64,000 bases of DNA. Origin: Neokomagataea tanensis (lineage in GTDB: Bacteria > Pseudomonadota > Alphaproteobacteria > Acetobacterales > Acetobacteraceae). Below are positions 1 to 12,343 of the stretch, piece after piece. The notes beneath the pieces were generated by a model. The model was not told the DNA's origin. It ran no database searches and was given only the letters and a program-made list of their open reading frames with translations. Where the stretch lies: the NCBI RefSeq assembly GCF_006542335.1, contig NZ_CP032485.1, forward strand, positions 660,001 through 724,000. Direction: 5' to 3'. Within the stretch, counting starts at the first letter, position 1. The number at the start of each line of letters is the position of its first letter. Both the position numbers and the translations under genes were made by a program.

Positions 1-321
1 CAGTTGCGCCCACTGATGTTCCAACGTTCCTAGACGCTCACGAGCAGCCTCAGCATCCAGTTCGTTTATTTGGCGAACCGTATCCGCCAAAACTGTGCAA
101 CGCTCAGCGCCAATATCCGCAAAACCACCGGATACAAAAAACTCTTCTACAATGCGATCAGCTTCGTAAAGCGCAACAACGCCGCCAGAAAGCTGAAGCA
201 TAACAGGAGCATGACCCGGCATCGCCGCAATCTGCCCTTCCCGCCCTGGGAGGACTACCATGTCGATCTGACGATCAACATGGTGCTTTTCAGGGCTAAC
301 GATCTCGATGCGGATAGGCAT
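1..321 (-). CDS. atpC: ATP synthase epsilon subunit, C-terminus cut by window edge
   Basis: Last gene of the F1 operon. The epsilon subunit links the gamma shaft to the c-ring and can inhibit ATP hydrolysis. The reading frame from ATG at 321 gives 107 codons beginning MPIRIEIVSPEK and containing PGREGQIAAMPGHAP, the conserved beta-sandwich signature of the family; it is still open at base 1. Family members are about 130-140 residues, so part of the helical C-terminal domain lies outside the window. It starts 6 bases after the atpD stop, as expected for atpHAGDC. Identity is clear; only the end is missing. Confidence 0.93.
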   Translation of the reverse strand, partial: MPIRIEIVSPEKHHVDRQIDMVVLPGREGQIAAMPGHAPVMLQLSGGVVALYEADRIVEEFFVSGGFADIGAERCTVLADTVRQINELDAEAARERLGTLEHQWAQL

Positions 322-327
322 TTTTGA

Positions 328-2704
<2,377 letters not shown>

Positions 2705-2713
2705 GATCGATCC

Positions 2714-4249
2714 TTACGCGGAGAAACGCTTCCCGAATGCTTCAAGCAGCTCTTTGAGCTTGCTCTCAGTTTCCGGCTTGATCTGGCGATCGTTGCGAAT
2801 AGCCGCGAGAACATCTGATCCCGGGCCACGCACTTCGCTCAAAAGAGCAGCTTCGTACGCTACCACTTGGTCAACCGGCACAGAGTCCAAGTAACCGCGT
2901 GTACCAGCATACAGAACGACAACCTGTTCTTCGACTTGAAGTGGTGACGTTTCTGGCTGCTTCAGTAGTTCAACCAAACGTGCACCGCGGTCAAGCTGAC
3001 GACGCGTTGCAGGGTCAAGATCAGAAGCGAACTGCGAGAACGCAGCCATTTCACGGTACTGAGCGAGTTCCAGCTTAACCTTGCCAGCAACTTGCTTCAT
3101 AGCCTTGATCTGCGCAGCAGAACCAACACGTGAAACAGAACCGCCAACGTTCACAGCCGGGCGAATACCCTTATAGAACAGATCTGTCTCAAGGAAGATC
3201 TGACCGTCTGTGATGGAGATGACGTTTGTTGGGATATAGGCAGCTGTATCACCAGCTTGCGTTTCAATTACTGGCAGAGCCGTAAGTGAACCGCCGCCGT
3301 TCGCATCAGACATCTTCGCTGCGCGTTCCAACAGGCGTGAGTGCAAGTAGAACACGTCACCAGGGAATGCTTCACGTGCAGGCGGACGACGCAGGAGCAA
3401 TGACATCTGGCGGTAAGCTACAGCCTGCTTAGACAGGTCGTCGTAACATACCAGAGCGTGCATTCCGTTGTCACGGAAGTACTCACCCATTGCGCAAGCG
3501 GCGTATGGTGCAAGATATTGCATCGGAGCCGCGTCAGAAGCTGTTGCAGCAACAACGATGGAGTATTCCATCGCACCTTGCTCCGTCAGCGTACGGACGA
3601 GGTTTGCAACCGTTGAACGCTTCTGGCCGACAGCTACGTAAATGCAGTACAGGGACTTCTTTGGGTCACCCTCAGCATTCACTGTCTTCTGAGCGACGAT
3701 TGTGTCGACCAGAATTGCTGTCTTACCGGTTTGACGGTCACCGATAATCAACTCACGCTGGCCACGGCCAACAGGCACCAGAGCATCAATTGCCTTGATA
3801 CCTGTCTGCATTGGCTCGCCAACGGATTGACGTGGCATGATGCCAGGAGCTTTTACTTCAGCGCGGCGGTATTCAACGTCTGTCAGCGGGCCACGGCCGT
3901 CGATCGGATTACCGATACCGTCCACAACACGACCAAGCAGGCCTTTACCAACCGGAACCTGTACGACTTCCTTAGTGCGCAGAACTGTATCGCCTTCGCG
4001 CACTTCGTCACCGTCACCAAAAAGCACAACACCAACGTTGTCGGCTTCTAGGTTCAGCGCCATACCCTTAAGGCCACTGCCCTCAAACTCAACCATTTCG
4101 CCAGCCATGACGTTGGTGAGCCCGTAAACGCGCGCAATGCCGTCACCGATCGACAGGACCGTACCGGTCTCTGAAACGGCTTCAGCACTGTCAAATGACG
4201 CGATTTGCTGCTTGAGGATGTCCGAAATCTCGGCGGGACGGATATCCAT
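2714..4249 (-). CDS. atpA: ATP synthase F1 alpha subunit
   Basis: Non-catalytic nucleotide-binding subunit of F1. The 511-residue protein contains the P-loop GDRQTGKT near residue 170 and a C-terminal helical domain of normal length. I chose ATG at 4249 ([12 protein letters not shown]) over the GTG one codon upstream, because the ATG overlaps the atpH stop by a single base (TGATG), a typical coupling arrangement. It is the second gene of the operon and shows no anomalies. Confidence 0.98.
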   Translation of the reverse strand: MDIRPAEISDILKQQIASFDSAEAVSETGTVLSIGDGIARVYGLTNVMAGEMVEFEGSGLKGMALNLEADNVGVVLFGDGDEVREGDTVLRTKEVVQVPVGKGLLGRVVDGIGNPIDGRGPLTDVEYRRAEVKAPGIMPRQSVGEPMQTGIKAIDALVPVGRGQRELIIGDRQTGKTAILVDTIVAQKTVNAEGDPKKSLYCIYVAVGQKRSTVANLVRTLTEQGAMEYSIVVAATASDAAPMQYLAPYAACAMGEYFRDNGMHALVCYDDLSKQAVAYRQMSLLLRRPPAREAFPGDVFYLHSRLLERAAKMSDANGGGSLTALPVIETQAGDTAAYIPTNVISITDGQIFLETDLFYKGIRPAVNVGGSVSRVGSAAQIKAMKQVAGKVKLELAQYREMAAFSQFASDLDPATRRQLDRGARLVELLKQPETSPLQVEEQVVVLYAGTRGYLDSVPVDQVVAYEAALLSEVRGPGSDVLAAIRNDRQIKPETESKLKELLEAFGKRFSA

Positions 4250-4824
4250 CACGCGGCTCCCTTCATAGCGTTTTGCAGGCGAGTGAGACGCCCAGCGATC
4301 GAGGTATCAAACAAAGTAGATCCAACACGCACCGTCATGCCACCAATCAAAGCAGGATCTACCTGTTCGACCAAAGACACTCGGCTGTAACCAGCTTCTG
4401 CAAGACGTGCTTGCAACTGGATGCGCTGCGAATCTGAAAGAGGTTGTGCGGAGCGGATCTCTGCTACGCTCTCACCACGGAGAGCAGCGTCATACGCAAG
4501 GATAGCGTTCAGTACGTCGTTAAGCAGCGCAAGACGGCCGTTCTGGGACACTACACCGATCAGGCGGCGAATAGCATCACTCAGACCAAAACGCTCCACC
4601 AGTGCACTTACAACACGGTTGGCGTCTTTTGGATCAATCCGCGCATCATTTAAGAATGCTCGGAGATCATCGCTTGTCCCCACAGCATCGCGCAAAGCAC
4701 GTACCTGAGGAACAACTTCAGCCAATCCGCCCTGCTCGGAGACGTAATCGTAAAAAGCACGGGCATAACGCCCGGCTGCACCGTTTACGGCCCCCATCTG
4801 CGGCACCTGTGTTACCGTCGTCAC
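4249..4824 (-). CDS. atpH: ATP synthase F1 delta subunit
   Basis: Stator subunit joining F1 to the peripheral b-stalk (OSCP-type). The 191-residue frame includes [13 protein letters not shown] near the N-terminus and the C-terminal [19 protein letters not shown] signature of the family. It starts at GTG 4824; an in-frame ATG nine codons later (MGAVNGAAG) is an alternative, and no strong ribosome site separates them. It is the first gene of atpHAGDC; the F0 genes are not in this window, as is usual in alphaproteobacteria where F0 and F1 are separate operons. Confidence 0.95.
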   Translation of the reverse strand: MTTVTQVPQMGAVNGAAGRYARAFYDYVSEQGGLAEVVPQVRALRDAVGTSDDLRAFLNDARIDPKDANRVVSALVERFGLSDAIRRLIGVVSQNGRLALLNDVLNAILAYDAALRGESVAEIRSAQPLSDSQRIQLQARLAEAGYSRVSLVEQVDPALIGGMTVRVGSTLFDTSIAGRLTRLQNAMKGAA

Positions 4825-5108
4825 ACGCGTGTTCCGTCTCTGTTATCTTTACCGCAAATGCGGCCGGGCGCCACGATAGACTCCCGTGCTTCTGATTGAT
4901 CCAACCAGACCCGGCTCACTTTCATCAAAAAAGCGCAACTCACGACAGTCTGATCATCCACACTGCGCAGCGTCTAGCACGGCTCACCGATCTGACGCAA
5001 CCAATGCTCACACTCAAAAATAACTAAGATGTCCGAACATGATCCTGCGCGCGCAACGGAACTGCCGCCCGCATTTCTGCGGAAAGTATTTGGATGTTTT
5101 TGGAGATT
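4825..5108. other. Intergenic region upstream of the ATP synthase operon
   Basis: About 284 bases between atpH and the tRNA-Gly gene. It must hold the promoter for the minus-strand atp operon. I see no convincing ORF, no clear -35/-10 pair that stands out, and no long inverted repeat. Confidence 0.5.
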
Positions 5109-5182
5109 TGGAGCGGGCGAAGGGAATCGAACCCTCCTCAGAAGCTTGGAAGGCTACTGCATTACCACTATGCTACGCCCGC
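5109..5182 (-). tRNA. tRNA-Gly (anticodon TCC)
   Basis: The reverse complement folds as a tRNA: a 7-bp acceptor GCGGGCG/CGCCCGC, anticodon loop CTTCCAA with anticodon TCC, T-arm GGTTCGATTCC and an encoded CCA end (74 nt). It reads GGA/GGG glycine codons. Confidence 0.96.
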
Positions 5183-5347
5183 TCATCTGAGGATTGATCT
5201 ACTGCATTCTTTTTTTTTACGCAAGATACGCCTCGAGAGTTTTTTTAGAAAAAAATCCAGATACGGCATTGACTTTACCATCAGAATAATATTTCTTTCG
5301 GCCACTGTCCTAGCGCAATTCCTCTCAACGGAAATCGTTTTGACACT

Positions 5348-5424
5348 AGGGGCGTAGCTCAATTGGCTAGAGCGCCGGTCTCCAAAACCGGAGGTTGCGG
5401 GTTCGAGACCCTCCGCCCCTGCCA
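5348..5424 (+). tRNA. tRNA-Trp (anticodon CCA)
   Basis: Complete tRNA with acceptor AGGGGCG/CGCCCCT, D-arm TAGCTCAATTGGCTAGAGC, anticodon loop CTCCAAA (anticodon CCA), T-arm GGGTTCGAGACCC and encoded CCA. Its place directly before secE-nusG is the conserved alphaproteobacterial arrangement. Confidence 0.97.
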
Positions 5425-5426
5425 TT

Positions 5427-5441
5427 CCGCCCTCCGGGCGG
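5427..5441 (+). other. Short stem-loop just after tRNA-Trp
   Basis: A perfect 6-bp stem CCGCCC/GGGCGG with a TCC loop begins two bases after the tRNA CCA end. There is no T-run, so it may mark tRNA 3' processing within a tRNA-secE-nusG transcript rather than termination. Confidence 0.4.
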
Positions 5442-5504
5442 TTCAACGATCTATAGGTTCGTGAACCGCAGGATGCGGCATTTCACTTGAATTCGAGGAT
5501 CACG

Positions 5505-5756
5505 GTGTCGGTCAGTACCCCGCAAGGCGATTCGCGCAAGTCGGCGCCACAGAACAACGGTTCAAGCTTCAACATTCGCACTTACTTTAAAGAAGTGCGC
5601 GCAGAAGCTCTCCGCGTCACTTGGCCAACACGACGTAATACCGTGATCACGACGGGTGCCGTCCTTTTCATGGCAACCATCACCTGCATCTTCTTCTTTA
5701 TTGTGGACCAGGCCATCGGCTTTGGTGTCCGCTCACTTTTCGGCATCGGAGGCTAA
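5505..5756 (+). CDS. secE: Preprotein translocase subunit SecE
   Basis: Small inner-membrane subunit of the SecYEG channel. From GTG 5505 it is 83 residues: a variable N-terminus, then the conserved amphipathic segment [18 protein letters not shown], and one transmembrane helix rich in Ile/Phe at about residues 50-72. I preferred GTG 5505 to the upstream in-frame TTG 5487 because GAGG lies six bases before it. It precedes nusG by 10 bases; the tRNA-Trp/secE/nusG order supports the call. Confidence 0.93.
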   Translation: MSVSTPQGDSRKSAPQNNGSSFNIRTYFKEVRAEALRVTWPTRRNTVITTGAVLFMATITCIFFFIVDQAIGFGVRSLFGIGG

Positions 5757-5766
5757 GACAGACGAC

Positions 5767-6297
5767 ATGGCAAAACGTTGGTATGTGGTTCACGTCTATT
5801 CCGGCTTTGAAAAGAAGATTGCAAGCCACATTCAAGAGCAAGCCGCCCAGAAAGGCCTGTCCGACCATATTGAGCAAATCTTGGTACCATCAGAAGATGT
5901 TACTGAGGTCCGCCGCGGTCGTAAGGTAAACGCAGAACGCAAATTCTTCCCCGGCTATGTTCTCGTCAAAATGGAACTGACCGACGAAGCTTGGCACTTG
6001 GTTAAAGATACACCCAAGGTCACCGGCTTCCTTGGCTCGCGCAACAAGCCAACGCCCATCACGGCTGCCGAAGCAGAGCGTATCATGAAGCAGGCTCAAG
6101 AAGGCGTCGAGCGTCCTCGCTCGACACTCACCTTCGAGATCGGCGAACAAATCCGCGTTGCAGATGGCCCGTTCACGTCCTTCAACGGCATGATCGAAGA
6201 AGTCGACGACGAACGCCAGCGCCTCAAAGTCAGTGTCTCTATCTTCGGGCGCTCCACGCCTGTCGATTTGGAGTTCACTCAGGTTGAGAAGCTCTAA
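5767..6297 (+). CDS. nusG: Transcription termination/antitermination factor NusG
   Basis: NusG binds RNA polymerase and couples it to Rho or the ribosome. From ATG 5767 the protein is 176 residues: an NGN domain starting [17 protein letters not shown], with [10 protein letters not shown] in the middle, and a C-terminal KOW domain ([31 protein letters not shown]). An upstream in-frame extension over the end of secE is not needed. Unusually, it is followed at once by a terminator and a convergent gene, not by rplK-rplA. Confidence 0.97.
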   Translation: MAKRWYVVHVYSGFEKKIASHIQEQAAQKGLSDHIEQILVPSEDVTEVRRGRKVNAERKFFPGYVLVKMELTDEAWHLVKDTPKVTGFLGSRNKPTPITAAEAERIMKQAQEGVERPRSTLTFEIGEQIRVADGPFTSFNGMIEEVDDERQRLKVSVSIFGRSTPVDLEFTQVEKL

Positions 6298-6313
6298 GTC
6301 ACTTCAAACATAC

Positions 6314-6344
6314 AAAAAAGGGCCCCTTTCGAGGCCCTTTTTTT
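6314..6344. terminator. Bidirectional intrinsic terminator between nusG and pqiC
   Basis: A GGGCC/GGCCC stem extended by A6/T7 on either side, with an 8-base loop. It follows the nusG stop by 16 bases and the minus-strand pqiC stop by 5 bases, so it can end transcription from both sides. Confidence 0.9.
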
Positions 6345-6348
6345 ATAC

Positions 6349-6960
6349 CTATTTGCCCACCTCTGGCGGCAAGCTTTGCAACTGTGCAACTAAACTATCA
6401 GACATGATAGCCAGCCCATGACTCAGCTCCGAAACCAGCTTTTCTGTACTATGACTTACAGACGCATCACTTCTCCACTGAAACGGCTGAAGCAAACTCC
6501 CTCCTGTACCATCGCGCCGGTGAGCCGTTAGCGCCCCTGCGACATAAGCTCGACCTTGGCTGTCTGCCTCAAAGTTCCTTATAGTCACCTCGACAATTGC
6601 CGTAGGTGATGCTGTGACTGCGTCATTCTGAGCGTAAACTCTGCTGGCTGGCAAACGCACGGCTAAATTGCTCGCCAAAGTGTGACCCAGCATTTCTGCA
6701 AGCGGCTCACTCCAGCTTGCACCATCTGCGAGTTTCGTACGGTAGCCTTCGTCACCCCATACAATCGTGTCTCGGTCTAACCGCGATGAAATGACAGGCG
6801 TCACAACCTCAATCAAACTAGGACTAACCTGCACAACAGGGCCATTTTCGGGTGCCAAAGTATAAAGCTTTGGTGAACTATTGCTGCAAGCAGCAAGGCC
6901 AGCACATAGCAGTGCAAAGGCCCCCATACGTCCAAAGGGATGCTTCAAAGTATAAACCAT
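6349..6960 (-). CDS. pqiC: PqiC-like lipoprotein of an MCE lipid-transport system
   Basis: 203-residue outer-membrane lipoprotein (ABC-type transport auxiliary lipoprotein, DUF330 family). A signal peptide ends in a lipobox at about residues 22-25 (LAAC), followed by the family-typical SSPKLYTLAP. PqiC partners with the MCE protein PqiB in carrying lipids between inner and outer membrane. It lies 4 bases downstream of pqiB. The function rests on the family and the operon. Confidence 0.88.
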   Translation of the reverse strand: MVYTLKHPFGRMGAFALLCAGLAACSNSSPKLYTLAPENGPVVQVSPSLIEVVTPVISSRLDRDTIVWGDEGYRTKLADGASWSEPLAEMLGHTLASNLAVRLPASRVYAQNDAVTASPTAIVEVTIRNFEADSQGRAYVAGALTAHRRDGTGGSLLQPFQWRSDASVSHSTEKLVSELSHGLAIMSDSLVAQLQSLPPEVGK

Positions 6961-6964
6961 GACG

Positions 6965-8620
6965 TTAATTCCTGCGTCCCGTTACGAGCGATGAAGGGTG
7001 ATGATCAAGATAGTCTGTCAGCAATCGCAAGGAGCGCGACGTCTGTGTGAGCTGAAGAATCATGCTTTGCAGGTTGCGGTGAAAATCCGTATCTCCACCA
7101 TAAGCGCCCAAAACGGACTGAGCATTTGCAAGCGTACCTTGCAGCGCCGTCATCATGGCTGGGAGATGTTCGTTCGCGGTCTTTGTCAGATCGTCCAAAT
7201 GACGCAACGAATCGCGCAGAGCCACCAAAGACTGCGTTACTTCCTTGCTTTTTATACGGCTATCCGCATGAGCGAGCAGATCATTCACATGCTCCCCGAT
7301 CTGGGTAAGAGGCATGGCTGCCACTTTGTCCGTTATCGTTGAGACAGACGCCATAATGCCGTCCACACCACCCGGCTGACTTGGTAGAACTGCCGCATCC
7401 CCCTCATACGTCAACGTCACAGGCTTTGCGTGCTTAATGAATTGCAGAGCAATCATCGATTCTCCGGTTAGGAAGCTTGCACTTTCCACCGATGCACGCA
7501 TTCCACACGCGACAAAATCATCAAGCGACGGCGAGCTGTCACCATCGTTTGACATAACACGCTCAGGCTCAAGCTCCATTGCCACGCGTATGCGCGGCGC
7601 CTGCCCAGCACCACGCATTTGCAGCCGTATTTCGGTAACCGTACCAACTTGCAGGCCAAACATGCTCACTTGGCTGCCAATAGTCAGCCCTTTGACCGAT
7701 GTATCGACATACGTCACTGCCATTAGACGGTGATGATAGCGTGCCGTTTCAGCTTCAGCTTGGCTGCCATAGAGCTTGAAAACCGAATTCGCTGGCGCAA
7801 TCGGGCCATCAGCTCCGCGCATCGGTTCCGGCAACCCAAAGGCAACCCCGCCCGAAAATAGAGCCTGAATGGACTGCATCTGCACCTTCAAGCCGCCGGC
7901 ACCCAGCCCCACTTGCAGACCTGATACATTCCAGAACCGGCTTTCCGTACGGAGGTAGCGGTCATACGGCGCTTTTACGAAAACCTGTAAAACTATTGGC
8001 CCCTCGCCCCCCGGCGGCATCGTGTAGCCAAGAACTTCGCCCACTGTAACATCGCGGAAAAAGACAGGCGCGCCCTGCCCCAACGACCCCAAAGTAGGCG
8101 AAACTAGCCAAAACGTGCTTCCCGGCTGGTCAGACCGCACACCCGGAACGGATTCCAAACCGCGAAAATCTGCTTGGTAGTGTCCACCTGAACCACCCGG
8201 GTCAATCGCGATGTATGCACCAGACAGCAAAGTATCGAGGCCGGTAATGCTAGTACCGTTGATGCGAGGCTTCACCACCCAGAAGCGCGTTTTATCTGTC
8301 AATATTCTTGCGCTGTCCGCATTCATTTGCACACGCGCGATGACATGCCGCATATCATCACTGAGCGTTACCTCCTGAACGGTTCCGAGGGTTACCGCTT
8401 TATTCTTCACCTGAGTTTGTCCAGGTGTTAAGCCATCGGCCGTATCGAATGTTATTGTGATTTCAGGCCCACGCGTGGCGAAATGCTTCCACGCCAGCCA
8501 ACCGGTAATGGCAATAGCTAGAATAGGAATCAGCAAAATCAGCGAGAATCGTGTACGCCTTGTCGGAGCTTCCGGCACAGAGGAGGCTTGGCTCTCATTC
8601 TCAGATTGACGTTCAGTCAC
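6965..8620 (-). CDS. pqiB: PqiB-like MCE-domain intermembrane lipid transport protein
   Basis: 551-residue protein with one N-terminal membrane helix (about residues 25-45) and repeated MCE domains, the first beginning at ITITFDTADGLTPGQTQVK. Long MCE proteins of this kind form a syringe-like tube across the periplasm. The start is GTG 8620, which overlaps the pqiA stop as GTGA; an upstream in-frame start at 8647 would put 27 bases inside pqiA and is less likely. C-terminal residues form a helical tail. It is the middle gene of pqiABC. Confidence 0.92.
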   Translation of the reverse strand: MTERQSENESQASSVPEAPTRRTRFSLILLIPILAIAITGWLAWKHFATRGPEITITFDTADGLTPGQTQVKNKAVTLGTVQEVTLSDDMRHVIARVQMNADSARILTDKTRFWVVKPRINGTSITGLDTLLSGAYIAIDPGGSGGHYQADFRGLESVPGVRSDQPGSTFWLVSPTLGSLGQGAPVFFRDVTVGEVLGYTMPPGGEGPIVLQVFVKAPYDRYLRTESRFWNVSGLQVGLGAGGLKVQMQSIQALFSGGVAFGLPEPMRGADGPIAPANSVFKLYGSQAEAETARYHHRLMAVTYVDTSVKGLTIGSQVSMFGLQVGTVTEIRLQMRGAGQAPRIRVAMELEPERVMSNDGDSSPSLDDFVACGMRASVESASFLTGESMIALQFIKHAKPVTLTYEGDAAVLPSQPGGVDGIMASVSTITDKVAAMPLTQIGEHVNDLLAHADSRIKSKEVTQSLVALRDSLRHLDDLTKTANEHLPAMMTALQGTLANAQSVLGAYGGDTDFHRNLQSMILQLTQTSRSLRLLTDYLDHHPSSLVTGRRN

Positions 8621-10138
8621 GCTCTTTCGGGCTCCATAGTAGTACAATCAGGGGTCTGGGCTTTAGTAAGTTGATGCCGCGTTTCTTCTTTAGGCTCATC
8701 CGGTACCGCCGGTGCGCTACTGGTACCAGTCGGCCGGCCATTCAAACTCTTGTCACCGTGAACATCGTTTAAACCTGCTGCGTCCCACATGCTTCTTGGA
8801 TCAAAACGTTCGGCCGCGAAGATGGTGAGCACCACGACTGAAGCAAAACAGACCATGCCAAGTTCAGCATGAACGTTCGCCATAAATCCAAAACGCACAA
8901 CGGCGCATAGAATAGAAATCATAAACACGTCGATCATTGACCAACGTCCAATAATTTCCACTACACGATACAACTTCCCTAAAAAAGCGAGCGGTTTTTT
9001 AGGCTTTAAACGTATCGATACGAGCATTACGGCCAAAGCAATAATTTTGAGCACCGGCACTGTAATACTTGCAAAAAGTACCAACAACGCCAGCGGCACC
9101 ATATCGGCCTGCCACAATTCAATAACACCCGACATAATGGTGCTGGGCGCTCCCGAACCCACCTTACTATACGTCATGACAGGAAATAAGTTTGCGGGAA
9201 CATATAAAACGATGCTGGCGACTAGGAATGCAGCAGCTGCAACGAAACCGTTTTTTTTTCCGACGACGGAGTATTTGGCCACAACGCGGGCAGTCCCCTA
9301 GATCCGCCTCAGAATCTACAGGGTGGTCAAACGCCATAACCAAGGAACAACATTGACACGACACAACGTGGTCTGGCGGAGGAAGCTGGTCACTACGCCC
9401 ATCTACATGCGCCACCTCAAAGAGACGCCCACATTGACCATCAATCGTTTCTCTCAGAGCGCGATTGTTCCAGATAAGTTCATCATCAAAGGTTGAGTCG
9501 AGCACAGACATCGTAATCATGAGCGCACCGAGCACATAAACGCCGGGTTGCAAAATTACGACCGCCAAGTCTACCAACTTAGTGTACGCGACCAACACAC
9601 CCAGTACGTAAACCTCAATCATAGACCATGTTCTGAGCCGCTCGTACCAAGCCAAAAGGCACGGCGTCCAATCTGGCATGCGCTTTTTGGAGGCTCCGTA
9701 CAATATGGCCGCCATCAGCGCGATGACCACGCCCGGCATGACAATCGTCACAAGCGCTACAAGACAGGCAATCCCACCGAAACCTTGCCGTACGAGTTCC
9801 AGCGGCCCCGCCCACAGCGAAACGGTATTTTCGCGCCCATAAACATTCAGTGTCATTAACGGATCTAACAGAAGCACCAGATATAATGCTGCTGCAGTAA
9901 TGCAAAAAGCTGCAGGTGTACCGATGACAGACGTTCTGCGGCGACGCGCTAGCTGCGTGCCGCACCGCACACACTTAACGGAATAACCCGGCTTTAAAGA
10001 CGGGAGCGTCTGCACTTGCCCGCATACGAAGCACTCCCGCACACCTTCAAGCACCAAGAGGGAGTCATGCGGGGCTTGGCTTTGCGGCGATAACCGAACA
10101 GCCCCGTGCCATAATTTTTTATGAAACTGCCTTTTCAT
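8617..10138 (-). pseudogene. pqiA: PqiA-like membrane protein, frameshifted at an A9 run
   Basis: PqiA proteins are inner-membrane partners of PqiB, with two halves each led by a zinc ribbon. The first frame (ATG 10138, good AAGGGGAAG ribosome site) holds ribbon 1 (CFVCG...CVRCG), membrane helices, then ribbon 2 (CQCC...CPRCG). It then leaves frame at T9 (plus strand 9251-9259). The remaining half, with helices and WSMIDVFMISILCA, continues in another frame to 8617. Eight (or eleven) bases in the run would restore one protein of about 506 residues. This is a real pseudogene, a slippage site, or an assembly error. Confidence 0.82.
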
Positions 10139-10291
10139 GCTTCCCCTTTGCGCTTTTTGCATGACGCCAGCATCGCCATAACGCACGCAGCTTCAGCCTG
10201 CACAAAACACGCACAAAGAACACGTATAAGCCACCCGCACAATAACGTGCAGAGACAAGGCAAGTTTTATTTTAGAGAGGGAAGACCTCAA

Positions 10292-10367
10292 TGGTGCCGG
10301 AGAAGAGATTCGAACTCCCGACCCCATCATTACGAATGACGTGCTCTACCAGCTGAGCTACACCGGC
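10292..10367 (-). tRNA. tRNA-Thr (anticodon CGT)
   Basis: The reverse complement gives a 76-nt cloverleaf: acceptor GCCGGTG with one mismatch, D-arm GTAGCTCAGCTGGTAGAGC, anticodon loop TTCGTAA (anticodon CGT), T-arm GGGAGTTCGAATCTC and encoded CCA. It reads ACG. Confidence 0.95.
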
Positions 10368-10442
10368 CGTCCATTGAGGTGATGGCCTTTTAGCGGCCTA
10401 ACCAGAGGATGACAAGCCCCGTTTTTGAAAAAAGAAAGTTTT

Positions 10443-12316
10443 TCACGTAATACGCCCGAAAAGACGCTCAATCTCCGCGCGCGTAAGCTTCAGCCAGGTT
10501 GGACGGCCATGAGAGCATGTATTCGCGCGGGGAGTACGCTCCATTTCCCGCAATAACGCGTTCATTTCTTCTGGTTTCAAACGCCGCCCCGCACGGATGC
10601 TTCCATGACAGGCCATCCTTGCCAAAACGGCATCGAGCTTACGTGAAAAACTTTCCGTATTTGCCGCGTCCAAGTCCGGATCTTGCGCCAATTCATCAGC
10701 AACGTCTTTTAATAAGGAGGCCACATCAGCCTTGCCCAATAAAGCAGGAACCGCTCTGAGCAGCACGCTTCCGGATCCAAAAGGCTCAACGACCAAACCC
10801 AGATTTTCCAGATTTTCAGCACAAGCCAGCAACGCATCCGCCTCACGGGCCGGCAGGTCAATTACCTCCGGAAGAAGCAAAGATTGCGCTTTCAATACCC
10901 CTTTGGCGTGTAATTCACGCAGGCGCTCATGCGTCAAACGTTCATGCGCAGCGTGCTGATCCACAAGGATCAAATCGCCATCAGGAGCAACGGACAATAA
11001 ATATGTGTCAAAAACCTGCGCGACAGCGGCACCGAGGGGAAACGCATCTTTTGGCCCCTGCCCTTCGCCCCGTGTACCGTCCACGGCCAACGGCGTGCGC
11101 GCTTGCGGCAGGAAATTACGCTCCAACTCGGAAAAACCAGATGGAGCACTTTTCTCTTCCATTGAAGTTTGAGCAACGTATGTGTCGCTACTCGGCGTTT
11201 CTTCCTGTGGCCAAGCCCCCCGCTCAATCAGGGAAGGCACTCCCGAGGCACGGGAAGGATAAACGATTGAGGGACGACTACCGCCCAAACGTGCCTGCAC
11301 GCCCCCCCGCCAGACCCATGCCCCAACGCACGCCCCAGACCGCCAATCAGCAGTGCTTTGACATCTGCTTCATCTGCAAAGCGCAACTCCGTTTTCGCAG
11401 GATGAACGTTTACGTCCAAACGCTCTAACGGCACGGTAATATTCAGTGCATGGACAGGGAAACGGCCCTGCGTAATGACCGGGCGATACGCAACGCGTAT
11501 CGCAGTACGCAACATCGGGTCCGTTACAGGGCGGCCATTAACGTGCACAAATTGACCCGCCCCTGTTGCCCGCGTTCGTCCCGGCCCACAAGCGTAGCCC
11601 GACAAACGCAAAGCCCCACGCTGTTCATCCAGCGGAAGGAGCATGTCTGATGGCGTATCTAAAATCGCAGCCGTGCGCGCCAGAGGGCTTTGCTCAGGCA
11701 CGTCAAACAGCACCCTCTCATCTAGCAATACTCTGATGGCGCAATGAGGGGCGCTGAGCGCCAGCCTACGCATCACCGCTTCCGCGTGGCCCGTTTCCAC
11801 TCGGGGAGATTTCAGAAACTTACGACGAGCCGGAGTAGCAAAAAATAGGTCTGTTACAACGATGCGTGTGCCGACAGGGCCTGATGCTGGCTCCGGAGGA
11901 CTAATAACGCCACCTTCGACCCTAAGACACCATGCCGTTTCAGCCCCCGCCACGCGAGACGTCAACGCCAAGCGGGCACTCGCCCCAATTGACGGCAATG
12001 CCTCACCCCGAAAGCCTAACGTTTTTATATGGACAAGACGCTCATCCTGCAACTTAGACGTGCAGTGCCTCTGGACAGCCAATTGCAGGTCATCAGGCGT
12101 CATACCGCAGCCGTCATCTGTGACGTCGATACGGTCAACGCCCCCACCACGCAATGCGACCACGATGCGGCGCGCACCCGCATCCAAGGCATTTTCAACG
12201 AGTTCTTTGAGCGCGGCTGCAGGGCGCTCAATGACCTCGCCGGCCGCAATTAAATCAATAACGTGATTAGACAAGGGCCGGATGACCGGCCTCTCACGCG
12301 CTTGCATTGCATTCAC
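10443..12316 (-). pseudogene. mutL: DNA mismatch repair protein MutL, frameshifted at a G7 run
   Basis: Mismatch-repair ATPase that links MutS recognition to strand cutting. The N-terminal frame (GTG 12316, or ATG 12307) carries the GHKL motifs ENALDAGA, DDGCGM and GFRGEAL. It shifts out of frame at C7 (plus strand 11302-11308). The C-terminal frame holds QVFDTYLLS, DQHAAHERLTHE (the DQHA-X2-E-X4-E endonuclease motif), ACHGSIRAG and CSHGRPT. One extra base in the run would give a single protein of about 620 residues, the normal MutL length. Both halves are otherwise intact, so any inactivation is very recent or only apparent. Confidence 0.9.
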
Positions 12317-12318
12317 AC

Positions 12319-12341
12319 AAAAAATTGGGGCTCTAGCGCCC
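12319..12341 (-). terminator. Weak intrinsic terminator after bamF
   Basis: On the minus strand a short GGGC/GCCC stem with a 6-base loop is followed by CAATTTTTT, just past the bamF stop. The stem is only 4 bp, so this is tentative. Confidence 0.4.
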
Positions 12342-12343
12342 TC

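Noticed and set aside
7437..7733. Open frame antisense to pqiB
   Set aside because: No ribosome site or family feature, and pqiB covers the same bases with clear MCE repeats.
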